From Pseudomonadota bacterium (lineage in GTDB: Bacteria; Pseudomonadota; Gammaproteobacteria; Acidiferrobacterales; Acidiferrobacteraceae): a DNA stretch of 5,920 nucleotides. Below the pieces are notes generated by a model that worked only from the letters and a program-made list of their open reading frames with translations, searched no databases and was not told where the DNA came from. The stretch spans positions 1 to 5,920 of the forward strand of contig JAJYPQ010000270.1 in NCBI GenBank assembly GCA_021795255.1. Reading direction: 5' to 3'. Shown one piece after another: positions 5,175 through 5,920 of this stretch. Position numbers and translations under genes: made by a program. How positions within the stretch are numbered: the stretch's first letter is position 1; each line of letters starts with the position of its first letter.

Positions 5175-5920
5175 ATCGGAGTCACGAAGCCTTTGTGCGC
5201 GCCAAGCAGCGCATCTGTGGGGGTGTGAATTCCCCCGTGCGTGCCTTCAAAGGGGTGGGAGGCGAACCGATCTTTATGGAGCGGGGCCAGGGCGCTTATC
5301 TCTGGGACCTGGATGGCCGCCGGTATATTGATTTTGTCGGGGCCTGGGGTCCCTTGATATTGGGGCACGCCGATCCGGACGTTGTGCGCGCGGTGAGCGA
5401 GGCGGCGGCGCGAGGACTGGCTTTTGGGGCCCCAACGGAGCTTGAAACCGCATTGGCCAGCGAGATCGAAGCGGCGATGCCGGCTTTGGAAAAGCTCCGG
5501 TTTGTGAGCTCCGGGACCGAGGCCACGATGACGGCGATCCGCTTGGCCCGGGCCGTTACGGGCCGCGATAAGATCGTAAAATTCGAGGGCGGCTATCATG
5601 GCCACCCCGACTCCCTGCTGGTTAAGGCGGGATCGGGCGCCTTAACGCTCGGCGTTCCTACCTCGCCCGGGGTCCCTGCGGCCTTGGCCGCACACACTTT
5701 GGTTGCCCACTTTAATGACCTCGATTCGGTGGCGGCCCTCTTTACGCAGCATGGCGAGGACATCGCCGCTATTATCGTCGAGCCCGTCGCCGGCAACATG
5801 AACTGTGTCCTGCCGATTCCGGGCTTTCATGAGGGTTTGCGGGATTTCTGCGACCGGCATGGGGCCTTGCTTATATTCGATGAAGTGATGACCGGCTTTC
5901 GCGTGGCTCGCGGCGGAGCC
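5171..5920 (+). CDS. hemL: Glutamate-1-semialdehyde 2,1-aminomutase, 3' end cut off by the window
   Basis: HemL is a cytosolic PLP enzyme that turns glutamate-1-semialdehyde into 5-aminolevulinate, the second step of the C5 route to heme after glutamyl-tRNA reductase. The window holds the first 250 of roughly 426 residues. Visible are [10 protein letters not shown] (17-26), [10 protein letters not shown] (57-66), SSGTEA (113-118, PLP phosphate binding), GYHGH (141-145), [10 protein letters not shown] (152-161), EPVAGNMN (204-211) and FDEVMTGFR (236-244), whose Asp237 should contact the PLP ring nitrogen. The catalytic PLP lysine, expected about 20-30 residues further on, lies beyond the edge. 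The ATG at 5171 overlaps the thiE stop as ATGA and has a strong AGGAG. A class-III aminotransferase of another kind is unlikely given the GVNSPVR and KAGSGA motifs. With hemH at the front of the operon, heme synthesis is represented at an early and the final step. Confidence 0.96.
   Translation, partial: MNRSHEAFVRAKQRICGGVNSPVRAFKGVGGEPIFMERGQGAYLWDLDGRRYIDFVGAWGPLILGHADPDVVRAVSEAAARGLAFGAPTELETALASEIEAAMPALEKLRFVSSGTEATMTAIRLARAVTGRDKIVKFEGGYHGHPDSLLVKAGSGALTLGVPTSPGVPAALAAHTLVAHFNDLDSVAALFTQHGEDIAAIIVEPVAGNMNCVLPIPGFHEGLRDFCDRHGALLIFDEVMTGFRVARGGA

Noticed and set aside
5147..5605. 152-codon minus-strand open frame
   Set aside because: It is antisense to hemL, which is clearly coding on the plus strand.

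Overview
The window comes from a GC-rich bacterial chromosome, most likely a gammaproteobacterium or a close relative such as Acidithiobacillia. The evidence is a glutamate-1-semialdehyde aminomutase (C5 route to heme, unlike the ALA synthase route of alphaproteobacteria), a thiD-thiE-hemL gene order next to a rubredoxin gene, and proteobacterial-looking versions of every protein. I cannot name the species from the sequence. There is no sign of a transposon, prophage, CRISPR array, tRNA or rRNA.

The left half (1-2721) is transcribed to the left, on the minus strand. From its promoter-proximal end it holds a small rubredoxin (2721-2542), a COG1451/YgjP-like zinc metallopeptidase that starts two bases after the rubredoxin stop (2539-1874), a 262-base spacer rich in short GC palindromes, a seven-helix hemolysin III/PAQR-type membrane protein (1611-958), a 143-base spacer with a candidate promoter, and the first 271 codons of a flavin-dependent halogenase-like oxidoreductase that runs off the left edge (814-1).

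The right half (2786-5920) is a compact plus-strand operon: hemH (ferrochelatase), thiD (HMP-P kinase), thiE (thiamine phosphate synthase) and hemL (glutamate-1-semialdehyde aminomutase, cut by the right edge after 250 codons). Each of the three junctions is a four-base stop/start overlap, with a different start codon each time (GTGA, TTGA, ATGA), which predicts tight translational coupling. An early and the terminal enzyme of heme synthesis therefore flank the two thiamine enzymes that make HMP-PP and join it to the thiazole phosphate.

The two halves diverge from a 64-base intergenic region (2722-2785). It contains a small imperfect dyad and a TACAAT hexamer so close to the hemH start that the hemH message may be leaderless. 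Nothing here looks like a wholly new system. The most interesting items are the halogenase-like gene with an intact WxWxIP motif, the coupled heme/thiamine operon, and the unusual hemH start region.
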